Notes under the pieces: generated by a model | What the model was told of the DNA's origin: nothing | Seen by the model: only the letters and a program-made list of their open reading frames with translations | Database searches by the model: none | Shown here: piece after piece, positions 52,699-62,007 of the stretch | Layout: each line of letters opens with the position of its first letter | Position numbering within the stretch: the first letter of the stretch is position 1 | NCBI GenBank assembly: GCA_020636105.1 | Contig: JACJYL010000002.1 | Coordinates: 248,001 to 312,000, forward strand | From: Lewinellaceae bacterium | GTDB taxonomy: Bacteria; Bacteroidota; Bacteroidia; Chitinophagales; Saprospiraceae | Direction of reading: 5' to 3' | DNA length: 64,000 nucleotides | Position numbers and translations under genes: made by a program

Positions 52699-53832
52699 TT
52701 AGGAGTTGAGGGAGTCTCGTAGCTCCTCATAAAGTAATTTTGTATTCCTGATGGTATTTTTGATATTGAAATTTGTATCAATCTGTTTCCGGGCATTTTT
52801 GGCAAAAAGCCTGCGCTTTTCCGGATCGTGATACACCGTTAAAATGGCCTCAGCGATGGCTTTTGGATCTTTTGAAGGGAACACCAGGCCGCATTCCTCA
52901 TGGATGACCAGTCCTTTGTTACCCGGAATATCCGTGATCAGTGGACAGATGCCGAGGCTCATGGCTTCAATGACCGCTTTGGTCGTAGCTTCCCCGTACA
53001 AAGAAGACAACACAAAAGCATCACTGGCCTTTACCACATTAAGCACATCTTTGCGAAAACCAAGAAAATGAATCTTGTCCCGGTTGGGGCTTCCCGAAAT
53101 GATCTTTCTGTTTTCCGGGGTATCCAGATTCCTGCCCACAAGTAAATAATGGATGGGCAAATCAGCGGAAATATGGCTTGCAGACCTAAGCAAATAGGAA
53201 ATGCCCTTCATGGGTCTGGCATTACAGACGTTGGTAACAATAAAAGCATCGTTGGGCAGGTTCAATTCGGAAAGTCCGGCAGGTTCTATGCCATCATACC
53301 ACTCCAGGTTGTGCCCTTTGGTGATGGTAACTGGTTTATCTTTACCGAATAACCGGTTGCGTTTGATCAGGTCCCGGGTAGCGTCGGCGATACAGAATAT
53401 TTTGTCCACCCTGGGACTGAGATATTTAAAATAGGCCGTTGGGTCGTACCAATGGATATTCCCGGTATAACCGCGGTAAAGCACCACTTTAACGTTCAGC
53501 TTCCTCGCCGCCCGAAGGCCTGAGACTATGGCCTTCCCGTTAAAAAGGTGCATCACGTGATACCCTCCAGTGGTGAGTTCATGTCGAATAAACCGAATCT
53601 CCTCTTTATCAAATTTATGTCTGGGATGGAAATCGATAACTTTTATACCGGCAGACCGGAAAGCCTCGACATAAACGGCTTCACCATAAGTCATTACGGT
53701 CACTTCTACCCCTTCCCGGGCCAGGCCGATAAACAATTCCGCTTCCGGACGCACCGAAACCGTATCCCTGTAATCACTGATTACCAATACTTTTAAATTC
53801 ACATCAATGGCATTTGTGCAAAAAAACGACAA
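52699..53832 (-). CDS. glycosyltransferase, GT4 family
   Basis: 377 aa GT-B enzyme. The N-terminus has V-L-V-I-S-D-Y-R-D (a later start near the V-N-L-K is possible). C-terminal donor-site motifs are F-V-L-S-S-L-Y-G-E-A-T-T-K-A-V-I-E-A-M-S-L-G and I-T-D-I-P-G-N-K-G-L. It probably transfers a sugar from a nucleotide donor in exopolysaccharide or lipid-linked glycan synthesis. Cytoplasmic side of the membrane. Confidence 0.85.
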   Translation of the reverse strand: MSFFCTNAIDVNLKVLVISDYRDTVSVRPEAELFIGLAREGVEVTVMTYGEAVYVEAFRSAGIKVIDFHPRHKFDKEEIRFIRHELTTGGYHVMHLFNGKAIVSGLRAARKLNVKVVLYRGYTGNIHWYDPTAYFKYLSPRVDKIFCIADATRDLIKRNRLFGKDKPVTITKGHNLEWYDGIEPAGLSELNLPNDAFIVTNVCNARPMKGISYLLRSASHISADLPIHYLLVGRNLDTPENRKIISGSPNRDKIHFLGFRKDVLNVVKASDAFVLSSLYGEATTKAVIEAMSLGICPLITDIPGNKGLVIHEECGLVFPSKDPKAIAEAILTVYHDPEKRRLFAKNARKQIDTNFNIKNTIRNTKLLYEELRDSLNS

Positions 53833-54021
53833 ATAAATTGAAATGAATGACTCTCCAGGGAACTTTTCCCCTCATTCATTTTGTTGATAAGTCCGTATGA
53901 GGTTAAATTAAGGTTATTTAATTATTAAACAACCCGTTTTAACGAAGACTATTTTTGCATTTAAGCAAATTAGCCATATTTTTATTACTATAATAAATTT
54001 TATCATTATCATCGATTTGCC

Positions 54022-54492
54022 ATGAAATGGAGAAGACTTAACGGACAACGCATTGAAAAACCTATTCTCAAAGTAGTTGAAGAGACTCTTCAAAAAGAGA
54101 TCGCCCTGGGCCACAAAATGAAAGTTTGTATCGGAACAGATTCCCAGGTAAGAGGAAAGGTGGTAGAATTTGCGACGGTGATCGTGTTCCTTAGAGAGAA
54201 AAAAGGAGGGTTCATGTTTATCAGCAACGAAAGTTTAACCCAAAAAATGGGCATTAAAGAACGAATGATTTCCGAAGTGGCACGGTCCATTGAAGTGGCT
54301 TATTCCCTCTGCGATCTCCTCGACCGGTTCCATATAGAACTGGAAGTCCATGCCGATATCAATACCGACCCGCACTTCGAGTCCAATGTGGCGCTCAAAG
54401 AAGCCATGGGATATATCCTGGGAATGGGATTTGTTTTCAAGGCAAAACCAGATGCTTTTGCGAGTTCTTCCTGCGCGGATAAAGTGGTCTGA
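54022..54492 (+). CDS. YkuK-like RNase H-fold protein (DUF458)
   Basis: 156 aa. V-C-I-G-T-D-S-Q-V-R-G near residue 36 is the conserved opening of YkuK-type proteins with an RNase H-like fold; V-H-A-D-I-N-T-D-P and P-D-A-F-A-S-S-S-C-A-D follow, the latter being a family hallmark. Function is unknown; nuclease activity is only inferred from the fold. It is a single-gene transcript with its own terminator downstream. Confidence 0.85.
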   Translation: MKWRRLNGQRIEKPILKVVEETLQKEIALGHKMKVCIGTDSQVRGKVVEFATVIVFLREKKGGFMFISNESLTQKMGIKERMISEVARSIEVAYSLCDLLDRFHIELEVHADINTDPHFESNVALKEAMGYILGMGFVFKAKPDAFASSSCADKVV

Positions 54493-54639
54493 GGATTTGT
54501 AATTCATTCAGGATTACTTGTTTCTTTAAAAAGTTCCTTGAATGAATTAAGTATGCTCAGGACTTAAAATTAGTACATTGTACTATATTGAGTTTCAAAG
54601 AAAAAACGCTTAAACTTTTATTTAGTTACGTTAGTTAAG

Positions 54640-54674
54640 AAGCCATTCGTGGTCCAAACCGCGGGTGGCTTTTG
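54640..54674 (+). terminator. Rho-independent terminator after the YkuK-like gene
   Basis: AAGCCATTCGTGGT and ACCGCGGGTGGCTT pair over all 14 positions on the + RNA when G-U pairs are allowed, with a CCAA loop, followed by TTGTG. It ends the YkuK-like transcript before the convergent glycosyltransferase gene. Confidence 0.75.
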
Positions 54675-54692
54675 TGCAAAATCAGGGGTTTC

Positions 54693-55832
54693 CTAAAGCC
54701 GGCCAAACAAATCTACCAAAGCCATTACCATCTTATCCCACATAAACAGCCCTTTATTTTCCCGAACCCCTTGCGTCATTTTATCGAGGTTTTCCTTTTC
54801 GAAAAAATCCAGCACGGCTTCCGCTACGGCCGCAGCATTTACCTCCACGACATACCCCACCTTTCCATTTTCCACGATTTCCGGCAATCCGCCGACCCTG
54901 GTGACCACCATTGGCGTTTCAAAATGGTAAGCCAGTTGGGAAATACCGCTTTGAGTAGCAGATTTATAGGGTTGCACCACCAGGTCGGAGGCACCAAAAT
55001 AGTATTTTACCTGTTCGTTGGGAATAAAGTGGTTGTGCAAAACAACCTTATCCTGAAGGTCAAATTTTTGGATCAGCTGCAAATATTTTTCTTTATCGCC
55101 GTAAAATTCCCCGGCAATAATCAATTTTACGGGAAGGGCCTTAATCCGCTCATCTCTAATGGCTTCCAGCAAAAGATCCAGTCCTTTATAGTCCCTGATA
55201 AATCCAAAAAAAAGAAGATACCGAACCTCCTTTGAAAGTTGTAACTGTTCAAGTGCTTCCTTTCTGGAAACGATGGGCCCGTAATTATCAAAAATGGGAT
55301 GAGGGGAATAAACCACAGGTTTTTGGGGAGCAAACCTCCCTGCATCCTCTCCAACAGACCGGGACATCACGAGAAAACCATTTACACTTTTACAAAAATA
55401 TCTTGTAAACAAGACATCTCCGGGTCTCTTTTCATGGGGAATGATATTATCGGCCAGGGCAATGACTTTGGTCTTTTTATTGGAACGGGCAATCCGTGCC
55501 ACGGTTCCCAGGGAAGGGCCCATAAAGGGCAACCAGTACCTGATGATGAGCAGGTCAGGGCACAATTTTTTCAAATACAACCCGGTCATCAGCCAGTTGA
55601 ACGGATTAACCGAATTCAAACGGGTTTCGATCCTGACATTTTCAGGGGGTGGGTCATCCGTAAATTGAGTGGCTCCCGGGAAGAGAAAATTCGGATACTG
55701 CAAGCGGAAAGAGACCACCACCACTTCATATCCAAGGTGGTTGAGTTCCAGAGCCAGACGCTCGGAGGAAGCAGCAATGCCTCCACGAAGCGGGTGTGCC
55801 GGAGTTAACAGTACTATCTTTTTTAATTCCAT
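54693..55832 (-). CDS. glycosyltransferase, GT4 family
   Basis: 379 aa GT-B enzyme. Start V-L-L-T-P-A-H-P-L-R-G-G-I-A-A-S-S-E-R-L (acceptor side), donor site V-V-Q-P-Y-K-S-A-T-Q-S-G-I-S-Q-L-A-Y and T-R-V-G-G-L-P-E-I-V. L-L-F-F-G-F-I-R-D-Y-K-G-L-D is a GT4 hinge motif. It is 37 bases downstream of the GT2 gene on the same strand, and both probably act on the same cell-surface glycan. Confidence 0.87.
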   Translation of the reverse strand: MELKKIVLLTPAHPLRGGIAASSERLALELNHLGYEVVVVSFRLQYPNFLFPGATQFTDDPPPENVRIETRLNSVNPFNWLMTGLYLKKLCPDLLIIRYWLPFMGPSLGTVARIARSNKKTKVIALADNIIPHEKRPGDVLFTRYFCKSVNGFLVMSRSVGEDAGRFAPQKPVVYSPHPIFDNYGPIVSRKEALEQLQLSKEVRYLLFFGFIRDYKGLDLLLEAIRDERIKALPVKLIIAGEFYGDKEKYLQLIQKFDLQDKVVLHNHFIPNEQVKYYFGASDLVVQPYKSATQSGISQLAYHFETPMVVTRVGGLPEIVENGKVGYVVEVNAAAVAEAVLDFFEKENLDKMTQGVRENKGLFMWDKMVMALVDLFGRL

Positions 55833-55869
55833 GCAGTAAATTTGGTTTCCAAAAGGCCGTTAATGAACT

Positions 55870-56826
55870 TTAACCTTTAGTTTTTTGCCTTTCTCCAATA
55901 CGTTTGGCCACCAGGTAGTTATTTCGGTCCGGGGCGTTTCTTATCACCAGTTCGGCAAGAAATCCGGTCACAAACAACTGGGTTCCGATGATCAGCATCA
56001 CAATGCCAAAGAAAAACAAAGGACGATCTGCCATCCCGTATTCGTTGTAAAAAAACTTTTCGAAAGACAGGTAAATGAGTATTAAAAACCCAAGAAAAAA
56101 GGACAATGTGCCCAGGGTGCCAAAAAAATGCATGGGTCGTTTTCCGAATTTGCCCACGAACATCAGGGACAACAAATCCAGGAAACCGGTAATGATCCGC
56201 GACACTCCATATTTACTATAGCCGTATTTCCGGGCGCGATGATCGACCACCTTCTCTCCTATTTTGGTAAATCCTGCCCATTTGGCAAGGATAGGAATCT
56301 GGCGATGCATCTCTCCGGAAACTTCAATACTTTTGACCACATCGTTTTTGTAAGCCTTCAACCCGCAGTTGAAATCGTGCAGGTAAATACCACTCGCCTT
56401 GCGCATCACATAATTAAACAATTTAGAAGGCAAAGTCTTTGAAATAGGATCATGGCGTGTTTTTTTCCAGCCGGATACCATATCAAACCCTTCTTCCATG
56501 ATCATCTTGTACAATCCGGGAATCTCATCCGGGCTATCCTGCAAATCCGCATCCATGGTGATGACGACATTACCTTCGGCCACTTTGAAGCCTGTATTTA
56601 ACGCAGGAGACTTCCCATAATTTCTTCGAAACTGAATCCCTTTTACACATGGATTTTTAGCCGCCAGATCTTCCACAATGCTCCATGAACCATCCTTACT
56701 GCCATCATCAACCAGAACGATCTCATAAGAATAATGATTCTCTTCCATTACCCGACGAATCCAGGCTTCCAGCTCCGGCAAAGACTCTTCTTCATTAAAC
56801 AAAGGAATAACTAATGAAATATCCAT
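55870..56826 (-). CDS. membrane glycosyltransferase, GT2 (dolichyl/undecaprenyl-phosphate sugar transferase-like)
   Basis: 318 aa: GT-A domain with V-I-P-L-F-N-E-E-E-S-L, V-D-D-G-S-K-D-G-S and M-D-A-D-L-Q-D (metal-binding D-x-D region), then two membrane helices near the C-terminus. This is the layout of DPM1/ArnC-like enzymes that load a sugar onto a polyprenyl phosphate at the inner membrane. It is first of a leftward pair with the GT4 enzyme. Confidence 0.9.
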   Translation of the reverse strand: MDISLVIPLFNEEESLPELEAWIRRVMEENHYSYEIVLVDDGSKDGSWSIVEDLAAKNPCVKGIQFRRNYGKSPALNTGFKVAEGNVVITMDADLQDSPDEIPGLYKMIMEEGFDMVSGWKKTRHDPISKTLPSKLFNYVMRKASGIYLHDFNCGLKAYKNDVVKSIEVSGEMHRQIPILAKWAGFTKIGEKVVDHRARKYGYSKYGVSRIITGFLDLLSLMFVGKFGKRPMHFFGTLGTLSFFLGFLILIYLSFEKFFYNEYGMADRPLFFFGIVMLIIGTQLFVTGFLAELVIRNAPDRNNYLVAKRIGERQKTKG

Positions 56827-56867
56827 GGAATAGTGAATTAATTGAAGTAAGTAAGGACAAATTGGAT

Positions 56868-57314
56868 TTAAACCCTGTTCAAAAACGCAGACAATCCAAG
56901 CGCAAGTATAAATCCTCCCAACAAGCTGTATGCATAGCTAAAAATAATATTCCTTACCGTAACGGCCGTATCGATGGCCGCTTTCTGCTCATTGGTATAG
57001 ATATCACTTTGTTGCATCAGGTCAGCTTGTAATGGTGCCAGTTCAGGAGCAAAGGTCGTAAATTGGAAATAATAAAATACATAAAAGACCAGATTAGCGA
57101 CGGCAAAAACGCCGAAAGCTTCTCTCAATCCTAATCGGACACCAATTTTTGCAGGCTCCCTGGCCACGCGGTACATGGCCCAGATATAAATAATCAGTGA
57201 CCCCCACCACAACCCCGGGGAAAGCATCCATGCAGGCTCTGAAAAATAAAATAGCAGGAACAACACCACGGTGCTGATTCCTGCTATTATTCCGTATTTT
57301 AATTTTGAATCCAT
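56868..57314 (-). CDS. DUF4199 membrane protein
   Basis: 148 aa with four hydrophobic helices; a Y-G-I-I-A-G-I-like first helix, a long loop between helix 3 and 4 with M-Q-Q-S-D, and A-Y-S-L-L-G-G-F-I-L-A at the end. This is the DUF4199 layout, common in Bacteroidota and of unknown function. A second one follows upstream at 57440. Confidence 0.75.
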   Translation of the reverse strand: MDSKLKYGIIAGISTVVLFLLFYFSEPAWMLSPGLWWGSLIIYIWAMYRVAREPAKIGVRLGLREAFGVFAVANLVFYVFYYFQFTTFAPELAPLQADLMQQSDIYTNEQKAAIDTAVTVRNIIFSYAYSLLGGFILALGLSAFLNRV

Positions 57315-57439
57315 CAGCAGTTCTTTTGCGCAAAGATGGCAGTCTGCCCGCTAAACTTCAAACCTTTTGGAAAGTTTTGAAAGGTATTAACGCAAAAATG
57401 AAATCCTACGGAGCCCAAAACCATACAAAACGAGATAGA

Positions 57440-58012
57440 TTACATGGTTTCAGGAACACTTTTCTTCATGATTAACCCTACAATCGCCGCTACTACAGCA
57501 TTGATTCCCAGGGCCATCGGCAAAGCACCCACAAGGCTCTTTTGTTTGTCCATCTGATCTCCGGCTTTGGACATGGCTTCTTCTATGGTCGCTTCATCCA
57601 TGCCCATCTTTTCATACATTTCCCGGATACAATCCATAGAATTTGACAATAATTCCGAATCGATATAGTTGAAATAGACATAGTTGAAAATCTGACCAAT
57701 GATAGTCATTATTATGGCAATCAAAAATCCAACCAGAAAAGCTCTTCCGAAGGAAATATATCCTCCGAGTTCATCATCCCGGTGTTTCCGGATACCATAA
57801 ACCAAAACCCCGATATAAATCACGATGGATACCAGGCCAAAAATGGCCGTCATGGCAATACCATTACATGGACTTGAAAGGCCGGTCAAATTTCCAATAA
57901 GGCCGAAGATAATGGTGATCATAGCACCGATAACACCGTAACGAAGCACGGTCTGCATGTAAGAAACGGAGGAAGGATCCGTAGATGGAGGTGTATCTAA
58001 TACATTACTCAT
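57440..58012 (-). CDS. DUF4199 membrane protein
   Basis: 190 aa, four to five hydrophobic helices. Y-G-V-I-G-A-M-I-T-I-I-F-G at the first helix, I-S-F-G-R-A-F-L-V-G-F after helix 2, and a charged loop M-D-E-A-T-I-E-E-A-M typical of DUF4199. The Y-x-x-F-G-x-A-F motif is stronger here than in the neighbour at 56868. Function is unknown. Confidence 0.82.
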   Translation of the reverse strand: MSNVLDTPPSTDPSSVSYMQTVLRYGVIGAMITIIFGLIGNLTGLSSPCNGIAMTAIFGLVSIVIYIGVLVYGIRKHRDDELGGYISFGRAFLVGFLIAIIMTIIGQIFNYVYFNYIDSELLSNSMDCIREMYEKMGMDEATIEEAMSKAGDQMDKQKSLVGALPMALGINAVVAAIVGLIMKKSVPETM

Positions 58013-58105
58013 AATGATAAAAGTTGGTTAAATAAAATACTTATTTCCCTCTCAAGATGCGACAATTTCTGTGGAGTGCCAATTTTTTTCGACGAAATAG
58101 TTCAA

Positions 58106-58136
58106 AAGGTTAAAGACTAAAGGTTAAAGGCTAAAG
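58106..58136. repeat. short tandem repeat (AAAGGTTAAAGRCT units)
   Basis: Two imperfect 15-base units AAGGTTAAAGACTAA / AAGGTTAAAGGCTAA in the spacer between DUF4199 and the dihydroorotase-like gene. Confidence 0.6.
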
Positions 58137-58174
58137 TGACGTATAGAATTCCCTGGAACAATTTGAACCACAGT

Positions 58175-59443
58175 TTATGCTCCTATTTCCACTTTTTGGC
58201 CATTGATAATCCCCAGCACCCGGCCCTGGAGTTTTTTTCCGACAAACGGAGTATTTCCGGAACGGGAAAAAATATCCTTTTCTGCTACTTCCCACTCTAC
58301 ATCGGGCAGAAATAAACTCAAATTGGCTGTTTCGCCCACCTCGATTTTGATGGCCGGCAGGTTTAATAATTTACGGGGAGCAATGCTGAGCTTTTGGATC
58401 AATTCATCCAAGGTAAATTTTCCCTTTAAGGCCGACCAGGCCACTGAAAAGGCTGTTTCCAACCCAATAGCCCCAAATTTAGCGTAAGGAAATTCCAGTT
58501 TTTTCACTTCTTCTTCCAAAGGAACATGGTTGGAAGTGATCATATCGATGGTGCCCTCTTTCAATCCTTTCTTTAAAGCGGATAGGTCGGCCGAACTTCT
58601 CAAAGGCGGCAGGACTTTTAAATTGGAATCAAATTCAAAAAGGGCTGAGTCATCGAGCAATAAATTGATGGCCGCAACTGAAGCAGTGATTTTCAACCCG
58701 TCAGCTTTCGCTTTTTTGATCTTTTTGACGGAATCTGCCGTAGAAATATTGGAAATATGCACCTTGGAATCGGAATAGGCGGCCAGTTCAATATCGCGCT
58801 GCACCATGATTTCTTCTGCAATGGAAGGAATACCTCTCAATCCCAGTGAGGTGCTGATGATGCCTTCGTGCATTTGTCCATTGCCGGCCAGGGTATTATC
58901 GTGCGGATGATTGATCACCAGGCCATCAAAGGCTCTTACATACATCAGAGCGCGCAGCATCAATCCTGCATGCTGAATCGGTTTATTCCCATCTGTAAAA
59001 GCATAGGCTCCTGCCTTGTACATGTCGATCAACTCGGAGATATCCTTTCCTTCGCATCCATCGGAAACTGCACCAAGCGGCAGGCAATCCACCATTAAGT
59101 CGCGGCTGTTTTGCTGAAGATAATAAATGCCGGATTTGGAGTCTGTCACCGGGAAAGTATTGGGAAAACAGGCAATGGCCGTAAATCCGCCTGCCGCCGC
59201 CGCCCGGGTAACTGTTTGAAGGTTTTCGCGGTGCTCCAGTCCCGGATCACCCGTCTGCACCCCAAGGTCAAGCCATCCCGGAGAAACATGCAGCCCTTCC
59301 GCTAGGATCACTCTTGCCTTATCTGCCTGAAGATTGTGGCCTATTTGGGCAATTTTTCCCTTCGAAATTAAAATATCCATCTGTTTGCCATTCAAAGAGG
59401 CATGGGGATCAACTATCTGTGCTTTTTTGATGAGTATATCCAT
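58175..59443 (-). CDS. dihydroorotase-like protein lacking metal ligands (pseudoenzyme)
   Basis: 422 aa with the dihydroorotase fold along the full length (A-A-A-A-G-G-F-T-A-I-A-C-F-P-N-T, then I-S-T-A-D-S-V-K-K-I-K-K-A-K-A-D-G and L-P-P-L-R-S). The catalytic residues are gone: H-x-H is L-G-V in W-L-D-L-G-V-Q, S-H-V-S-T is S-N-I-S-T, P-H-H is A-I-N, T-D-H-A-P-H is T-S-N-H-V-P-L. It may be a non-catalytic partner of aspartate carbamoyltransferase, as known for some bacterial dihydroorotase homologues. Annotation as active PyrC would be wrong. Confidence 0.8.
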   Translation of the reverse strand: MDILIKKAQIVDPHASLNGKQMDILISKGKIAQIGHNLQADKARVILAEGLHVSPGWLDLGVQTGDPGLEHRENLQTVTRAAAAGGFTAIACFPNTFPVTDSKSGIYYLQQNSRDLMVDCLPLGAVSDGCEGKDISELIDMYKAGAYAFTDGNKPIQHAGLMLRALMYVRAFDGLVINHPHDNTLAGNGQMHEGIISTSLGLRGIPSIAEEIMVQRDIELAAYSDSKVHISNISTADSVKKIKKAKADGLKITASVAAINLLLDDSALFEFDSNLKVLPPLRSSADLSALKKGLKEGTIDMITSNHVPLEEEVKKLEFPYAKFGAIGLETAFSVAWSALKGKFTLDELIQKLSIAPRKLLNLPAIKIEVGETANLSLFLPDVEWEVAEKDIFSRSGNTPFVGKKLQGRVLGIINGQKVEIGA

Positions 59444-59548
59444 AGCGCAAAATTAGGTAATTGGATTTTCAATTTCGAATTATGTATTGGCAATTATAAG
59501 CCGAAATTTGTATTTTTTTGTTTTAATCATAGAATACCCACCGCATCA

Positions 59549-61858
59549 TTACTCTTCAAACCACCGGTCGTTCTCCACGTACCAGTTGTCCTTCCTGAAA
59601 AGAATATTTTTGCCTTCCGGCCGGATCAGTAATTCATCCAGGTAAACCGGTTTTTGGGCGAATCTCCGTTTCTCATGCTGGAGTTTTATTTTAAACCGGC
59701 TGTTTTCTGTGGTTACTTCCATGGGCATCTCCACCAGCCCCCAGCCGTCTTCTCCAATGACGGCAACGTGGTGGTGAACCGGTTTTACCTCTTTTTTAAT
59801 CACCGCTCCGTTCAGCGGGTTGTATTCTTCCAGGATAATCTCGGTACGGGCATAAAGATCCTGTTGGAGAAACATCCAGAAAGACAGGGTATATTTTCCG
59901 GGCGGAACAGCTTCTTCCATCACATCCTTTTGGTCACCAAACTGTCCCTCGTAGCCGCCCTGGCCTTTATAGCTTTTTTCGGCGGAAAGGTCGTTCCAGT
60001 CATTGTGGTAATAAAAAGAAAGGGTATCCATACTGAAAAACTCCATCCGGTTAACGGTGGAATCCGACAAAAGGCCATTCCAGGGCAATGGTCTGAGATC
60101 ACCTGATCCAAACTTTTGGAAGATGGATTGACGTCTTGCTTCGATTTTTTGATCAAAAGTCTCCAGGGGAAGCCGGAAAAGCTGCAAAGGGTAATTTTCA
60201 TAAACCATCTCCAGTCCTTCTTTGAGATGATCATATTTTGGCGAAAATTCCCGGGCACGGGTGGCATCCCAAAGCAGAAGGAAGGGACGGTCATCCTTTA
60301 AGTCTTTTAAAAGCTTAGGCGAGCGGTAAGGCTCCGCCACCAGTTCAAGCTGGTTGAAGGTCTGGGAAAGCGAACTGCGGGTCAGCATGGCGGCGGTCAG
60401 CGGAATCCCCGTCTGCATGGACAATGTCTGGGACTTTTGCCCTACAAAACCCTTGACGTCGATCCAGAAATTCCCGGAACCTATGTTGTAATAGGGAATA
60501 GGAATGACCGCCTGGTAATCTGAAATGTGCAGACTCTTAATATCATTAAACGTTTTGCCTGCTTCAAATTCATCCACAGCATCCAACTTAAGGTTATAGG
60601 ACCGGGTATGGTTCCATCCTTCAAATAACAGCAGGGCCACTGGCAGGATCAACCAGGCTTTCCTGCGGCCGGCCTTCTGGTAAAGCCAGTAAAAGGCAAC
60701 GAGGTTGAATCCGTAATAAGATACCCAGGCAAACCTGCCCACCGAACGAAACTGCTCAATGGGTTTGACATATTCCAGCAGGTATTCCCAACCGGGAATG
60801 GTAAATGGCAGGCCAAAAGAAAACAACAAAACCACCAGTGAGGTGAAGAAAAGGTTATTGAGAAAAAAATCATTTTCGCTTTTGGTGCTGACCGGAGCTT
60901 TTAGGAATAACTTCCTCAAAAAGACAAGCATCAACACAGCCCCGGTAAGGATGGCCACCGCACCGAGATAAGCCTTGTTTTCCACCGCCCATTGCTTCAG
61001 GCCCCATCCTTGAAAATAAGGCTGTGCAGAAGAAGTGAAAATCCCTTCTATTTCAGCATGGTAATACAAATACCCCCAGGGTTCGGAACAACGGTCCAGC
61101 ACCGGATCATTCCAATAGATCCAATAGATAAAAAACAGGAGGGGCAATAATAATTGAATGGAAAAATGTTTGAAATTATGAAGGATCACTTTTATAGAAA
61201 AGTCCTTATCGCGTAAAGTGGTAAAACAAAAATAAATCCCGATCGTGAAGGCCAGGATGGCAAAATAGTAAAAATGTATCAGAGAAAAAGCCCAAACCGC
61301 AAGCGCCACTGCAAAACTCCATTTCAACTGCCGGCTCTGTTCGAATCTCAACAGGAAATAAAATACGACAGGGATCACTTCGGGATGAGCGAGGCCGTAA
61401 TGCGAGCCCATGCGCTGCATTTGCGGATTGAGAAATGCCAAGCCAATGGCTACTAAGCCACTGTAAACAGTAGGTAATCCAAGCCTTTTGAAAATCAAAA
61501 AACAGAAGACAGCACAAAATAACAGGCCCAAAATCATAGACCAGTGGACAATACCGATGGTATAATCGGAAATGTCGAAAAAATGCCGGCTAATAAACCG
61601 AATGGAATTGGAAACTATAGGCTGGGTCGCTCCCGGAACGGCATGATCCCCGTAAGGATAATTCATACCTTCAAAATGAGCATACGTACTGTCGTATTTG
61701 GCGTGGTTCACAATGGCCATATAGGCCTTGTACCCGTCACCCCAGGGCTCAACGACCTTGCTGTTCGGAGATTGAAAAAAATCAGGAAAACGGAAATACA
61801 ATAACACCAGCATGATCGCCGTGAGCGCAAGTATTCCTGTTATGCTGTTTTTTTTCAT
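59549..61858 (-). CDS. large multi-pass membrane protein, GT-C-like
   Basis: 769 aa with about eleven membrane helices in the first ~420 residues and a soluble C-terminal half. The first loop has V-E-P-W-G-D-G-Y-K-A-Y and M-N-Y-P-Y-G-D-H, an early acidic loop typical of GT-C glycosyltransferases and related glycan proteins. The C-terminal part is beta-rich (sandwich-like). A role in surface-glycan modification is likely, since three glycosyltransferases are near, but no family is certain. Confidence 0.6.
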   Translation of the reverse strand: MKKNSITGILALTAIMLVLLYFRFPDFFQSPNSKVVEPWGDGYKAYMAIVNHAKYDSTYAHFEGMNYPYGDHAVPGATQPIVSNSIRFISRHFFDISDYTIGIVHWSMILGLLFCAVFCFLIFKRLGLPTVYSGLVAIGLAFLNPQMQRMGSHYGLAHPEVIPVVFYFLLRFEQSRQLKWSFAVALAVWAFSLIHFYYFAILAFTIGIYFCFTTLRDKDFSIKVILHNFKHFSIQLLLPLLFFIYWIYWNDPVLDRCSEPWGYLYYHAEIEGIFTSSAQPYFQGWGLKQWAVENKAYLGAVAILTGAVLMLVFLRKLFLKAPVSTKSENDFFLNNLFFTSLVVLLFSFGLPFTIPGWEYLLEYVKPIEQFRSVGRFAWVSYYGFNLVAFYWLYQKAGRRKAWLILPVALLLFEGWNHTRSYNLKLDAVDEFEAGKTFNDIKSLHISDYQAVIPIPYYNIGSGNFWIDVKGFVGQKSQTLSMQTGIPLTAAMLTRSSLSQTFNQLELVAEPYRSPKLLKDLKDDRPFLLLWDATRAREFSPKYDHLKEGLEMVYENYPLQLFRLPLETFDQKIEARRQSIFQKFGSGDLRPLPWNGLLSDSTVNRMEFFSMDTLSFYYHNDWNDLSAEKSYKGQGGYEGQFGDQKDVMEEAVPPGKYTLSFWMFLQQDLYARTEIILEEYNPLNGAVIKKEVKPVHHHVAVIGEDGWGLVEMPMEVTTENSRFKIKLQHEKRRFAQKPVYLDELLIRPEGKNILFRKDNWYVENDRWFEE

Positions 61859-61894
61859 GAAATAAACCTTTGATGCCCCTTTGACAAAATGATC

Positions 61895-61957
61895 ACTTGA
61901 ACCATTTGAACCATTTGAACCATTTAAACCACTTAAACCATTTGAACAACTTGAACC
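61895..61957. repeat. nine-base tandem repeat (TTGAACCAT)
   Basis: About seven imperfect copies of TTGAACCAT/TTAAACCAC lie between the membrane protein gene and rimO. All units are nine bases. No coding function. Confidence 0.9.
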
Positions 61958-62007
61958 CTCCCGACCTAAGGTACGGTTTGTCCCTGCGCTCCATTTGAAC
62001 CTGCCCC

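Noticed and set aside
54501..54548. Inverted repeat AATTCATTCAGG / CCTTGAATGAATT after the YkuK-like gene.
   Set aside because: AT-rich, imperfect and without T run; the hairpin at 54640 is the better terminator.
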